Origin: Armatimonadota bacterium
GTDB lineage: Bacteria > Armatimonadota > JAAZEB01
NCBI GenBank assembly: GCA_012841485.1
Contig: DUUU01000305.1
Span: forward strand, 1-8,186
Direction of reading: 5' to 3'
DNA length: 8,186 nt
Positions 6,754 through 8,186 of this stretch are shown here, piece by piece. Below the pieces are notes generated by a model, which saw only the letters and a program-made list of their open reading frames with translations, was not told where the DNA came from and made no database searches. Made by a program: the position numbers and the translations under genes. Every line of letters begins with the position of its first letter. The first letter of the stretch is position 1.

Positions 6754-8186
6754 ATGAAGTACGCATGCCTGTTCCTGGCCCTGATCGCCGGGGCTGCGCA
6801 CGCCGCGGAGGTGCCGGTGATCCCTGAAGAGACCGCCATTCCGCCTGGCGAAACACGCGCCTTCGAGTTTGGCACTTTGCCGCAGGCGGATACGACGATT
6901 CTCCTGGAGGTGCAGGCGCGCCTCAATGCCAAGGCGTTCTCTGGCTCCATGTTCTTCCTCCGCGTGCAGCTCAACGGCAAAGAGGTGAAAGCGGCGAAAA
7001 GCCGGACGGCGCTCCGCCTGGTGAACAAGCCGCTCATCTCGCCGGTTGCTCCCGATCTCCCCGCGGCATGGTACGGCAGCGGCGGGTGGCGCGTCCTCTA
7101 CGGCCCGGATTTCGAGGGCGCGCGCCAGCTGGGATTCTACGAGGGAGACCCCTATACGCTCGTTCTGGACGTGACCGATCTGACCAATCCGGCTGCGGAG
7201 AACCGCCTGGAGATCACCAACACGGCCAACCCGAGCTCGCTGCGCTATGCCGGCACCGAGGGGAATCTGGTCATCCGCAAGCTCACGGTGCGCACGAAGC
7301 CGGGGAAGAGCCCCACCATGGCCGGTTCCGACGCGGCCGCTCCCGTGATCAACACCGGGCAGCCAGGCGCCGGACCGGCGTCCTACCGCGGCGAGCTGCT
7401 CCCTGGGGGTGGCTTTGCCCTCGCCGTGGGTGGCCGGCGCTGGGAGTTTACCAGCGATTTCTCCTACCCGAATGCCGGCCTCAACCGCCTCACGGCCGGC
7501 GCCACCCCGGATACCACGGGCCAGCCTGGCTGGAAGGTGGATGCACGGCCTGGCAAAGCGGGCGGCACCGTCATCGCGTCTGGGCCCGACTACCGCGTGC
7601 GGCGCACGGTCCGCTTCACCGCGCGCAAAGTGGAGGTGGAAGACGCCATCACGAACGCGCACGCGGATGCCCCTCTGGGGATGCTGGTACGCCACCAGAC
7701 GAGCCTGGAAACGCTCGAGAGCCCCGTGGTGCGCTTGGCGGGCAACCCCGACCCGGCGGTTGATGATTACTACTCGCCCTCCAACCCCAGTGTGCATGTG
7801 GCGATGCCGGAATACGCGCTCGGCATGCTGTGCGAGGATGACGTCTTCCGCAACCAGGCACGCCTCTACTGCACCTCGGAACCCCCGGCCGCGGGCATCC
7901 GCACGGAGATGCTCCGCCTGGCACCCGGCGAGACCTACACCCTGCGCTGGTCCATCTATCCCGTGGCTTCGCGCGACTATTACGACTTCATCAACCTGGT
8001 CCGCCAGGATTGGGGCTCGAACTACACGGTGCTGGGTCCCTGGACCTTCTTCAACCCGGATACGATCCTGGCGACGCCCGTGGAGCGCATCCGCGAGCAG
8101 TTTCGCCGCTTAGGGATTCGCTACGCCTGCTATTGTGGTGGATGGGTGGACCGCAAGCACGATCCCAAGCGCATAGGTTTCGGCAC
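6754..8186 (+). CDS. Secreted beta-rich protein entering a probable TIM-barrel; glycoside-hydrolase-like, family unknown; 3' end cut by window edge
   Basis: The frame is open for 477 codons from the ATG at 6754 to the window edge, so the C-terminus is missing. A short classical signal peptide, MKYACLFLALIAGAAHA, has an AHA cleavage site after residue 17. Residues about 25-185 form a beta-rich module with FFLRVQLNGKEV and YTLVLDVTDLTN, which looks like a carbohydrate-binding or jelly-roll domain. Residues about 200-400 form a second beta domain with PGGGFALAVGGRRWEF, YRVRRTVRFTARKVEVEDAI and LGMLVRHQT. This recalls the N-terminal super-sandwich that precedes the barrel in several glycoside hydrolase families. 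From 409 the sequence YYDFINLVRQDWGSNYTVLG, then PWTFFNP (429-435) and a helix-strand pair ending IRYACYCGGWVD, looks like the start of a (beta/alpha) barrel. Catalytic acids would lie beyond the window. I cannot name the family. It is divergent from the lyase gene and probably takes part in breaking down the same glycan outside the cytoplasm; this last point is inferred from context. Confidence 0.85.
   Translation, partial: MKYACLFLALIAGAAHAAEVPVIPEETAIPPGETRAFEFGTLPQADTTILLEVQARLNAKAFSGSMFFLRVQLNGKEVKAAKSRTALRLVNKPLISPVAPDLPAAWYGSGGWRVLYGPDFEGARQLGFYEGDPYTLVLDVTDLTNPAAENRLEITNTANPSSLRYAGTEGNLVIRKLTVRTKPGKSPTMAGSDAAAPVINTGQPGAGPASYRGELLPGGGFALAVGGRRWEFTSDFSYPNAGLNRLTAGATPDTTGQPGWKVDARPGKAGGTVIASGPDYRVRRTVRFTARKVEVEDAITNAHADAPLGMLVRHQTSLETLESPVVRLAGNPDPAVDDYYSPSNPSVHVAMPEYALGMLCEDDVFRNQARLYCTSEPPAAGIRTEMLRLAPGETYTLRWSIYPVASRDYYDFINLVRQDWGSNYTVLGPWTFFNPDTILATPVERIREQFRRLGIRYACYCGGWVDRKHDPKRIGFG

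Noticed and set aside
6715..7797. A 360-codon open frame on the minus strand opposite the right-hand gene.
   Set aside because: The plus-strand frame has a ribosome binding site, a classical signal peptide and beta-strand patterning. The antisense product is Arg/Gly/Ala-rich with no domain features.

Overview
This is a GC-rich bacterial segment devoted to carbohydrate metabolism, with three protein-coding genes. Two of them run off the window edges. On the minus strand, a 1602-residue secreted multidomain protein (6391 to 1583) is followed, after a 191-base gap, by a protein with no signal peptide (1391 to beyond base 1). On the plus strand, a third secreted protein starts at 6754 and runs off the right edge. 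It is divergent from the large gene across a 362-base intergenic region. Each start is preceded by a purine-rich Shine-Dalgarno motif exactly 7 nt upstream of the ATG (GGAGG, AGGGG, GGAGG), which supports the chosen starts.

The central gene is the easiest to interpret. It has a signal peptide, a ThuA/class I glutamine-amidotransferase-like domain, beta-sandwich modules, a region resembling the exo-rhamnogalacturonan lyase PcRGLX/YetA family (PL26), a beta linker and a C-terminal CBM6/CBM35-like carbohydrate-binding module. The left-hand partial gene is rich in helices and aromatic residues. It looks like an (alpha/alpha) toroid entering a beta-sandwich, the layout of many polysaccharide lyases, but I cannot assign a family. 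The right-hand partial gene has a signal peptide and two beta-rich domains, and seems to be entering a (beta/alpha) barrel when the window ends. It is probably a glycoside-hydrolase-like protein of unknown specificity.

Taken together, the window looks like part of a polysaccharide utilisation locus, plausibly for pectic rhamnogalacturonan-I or a related acidic glycan. In this reading the large protein acts outside the cytoplasm and the left-hand protein may act on imported oligosaccharides. No transporter, SusC/SusD pair or regulator is visible, so the substrate is an inference. Very large multidomain proteins with a ThuA-like domain joined to a lyase suggest an environmental Armatimonadota or PVC-group (Planctomycetes/Verrucomicrobia/Lentisphaerae) bacterium. 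That assignment is weak.

The noncoding DNA is limited to two gaps. The 1392-1582 gap holds two strong stem-loops, one overlapping the stop codon of the large gene. The 6392-6753 divergent gap holds a 12-bp perfect inverted repeat and several smaller hairpins, but no convincing sigma70 promoter by eye. I saw no tRNA, rRNA, CRISPR array, insertion sequence or other mobile element.
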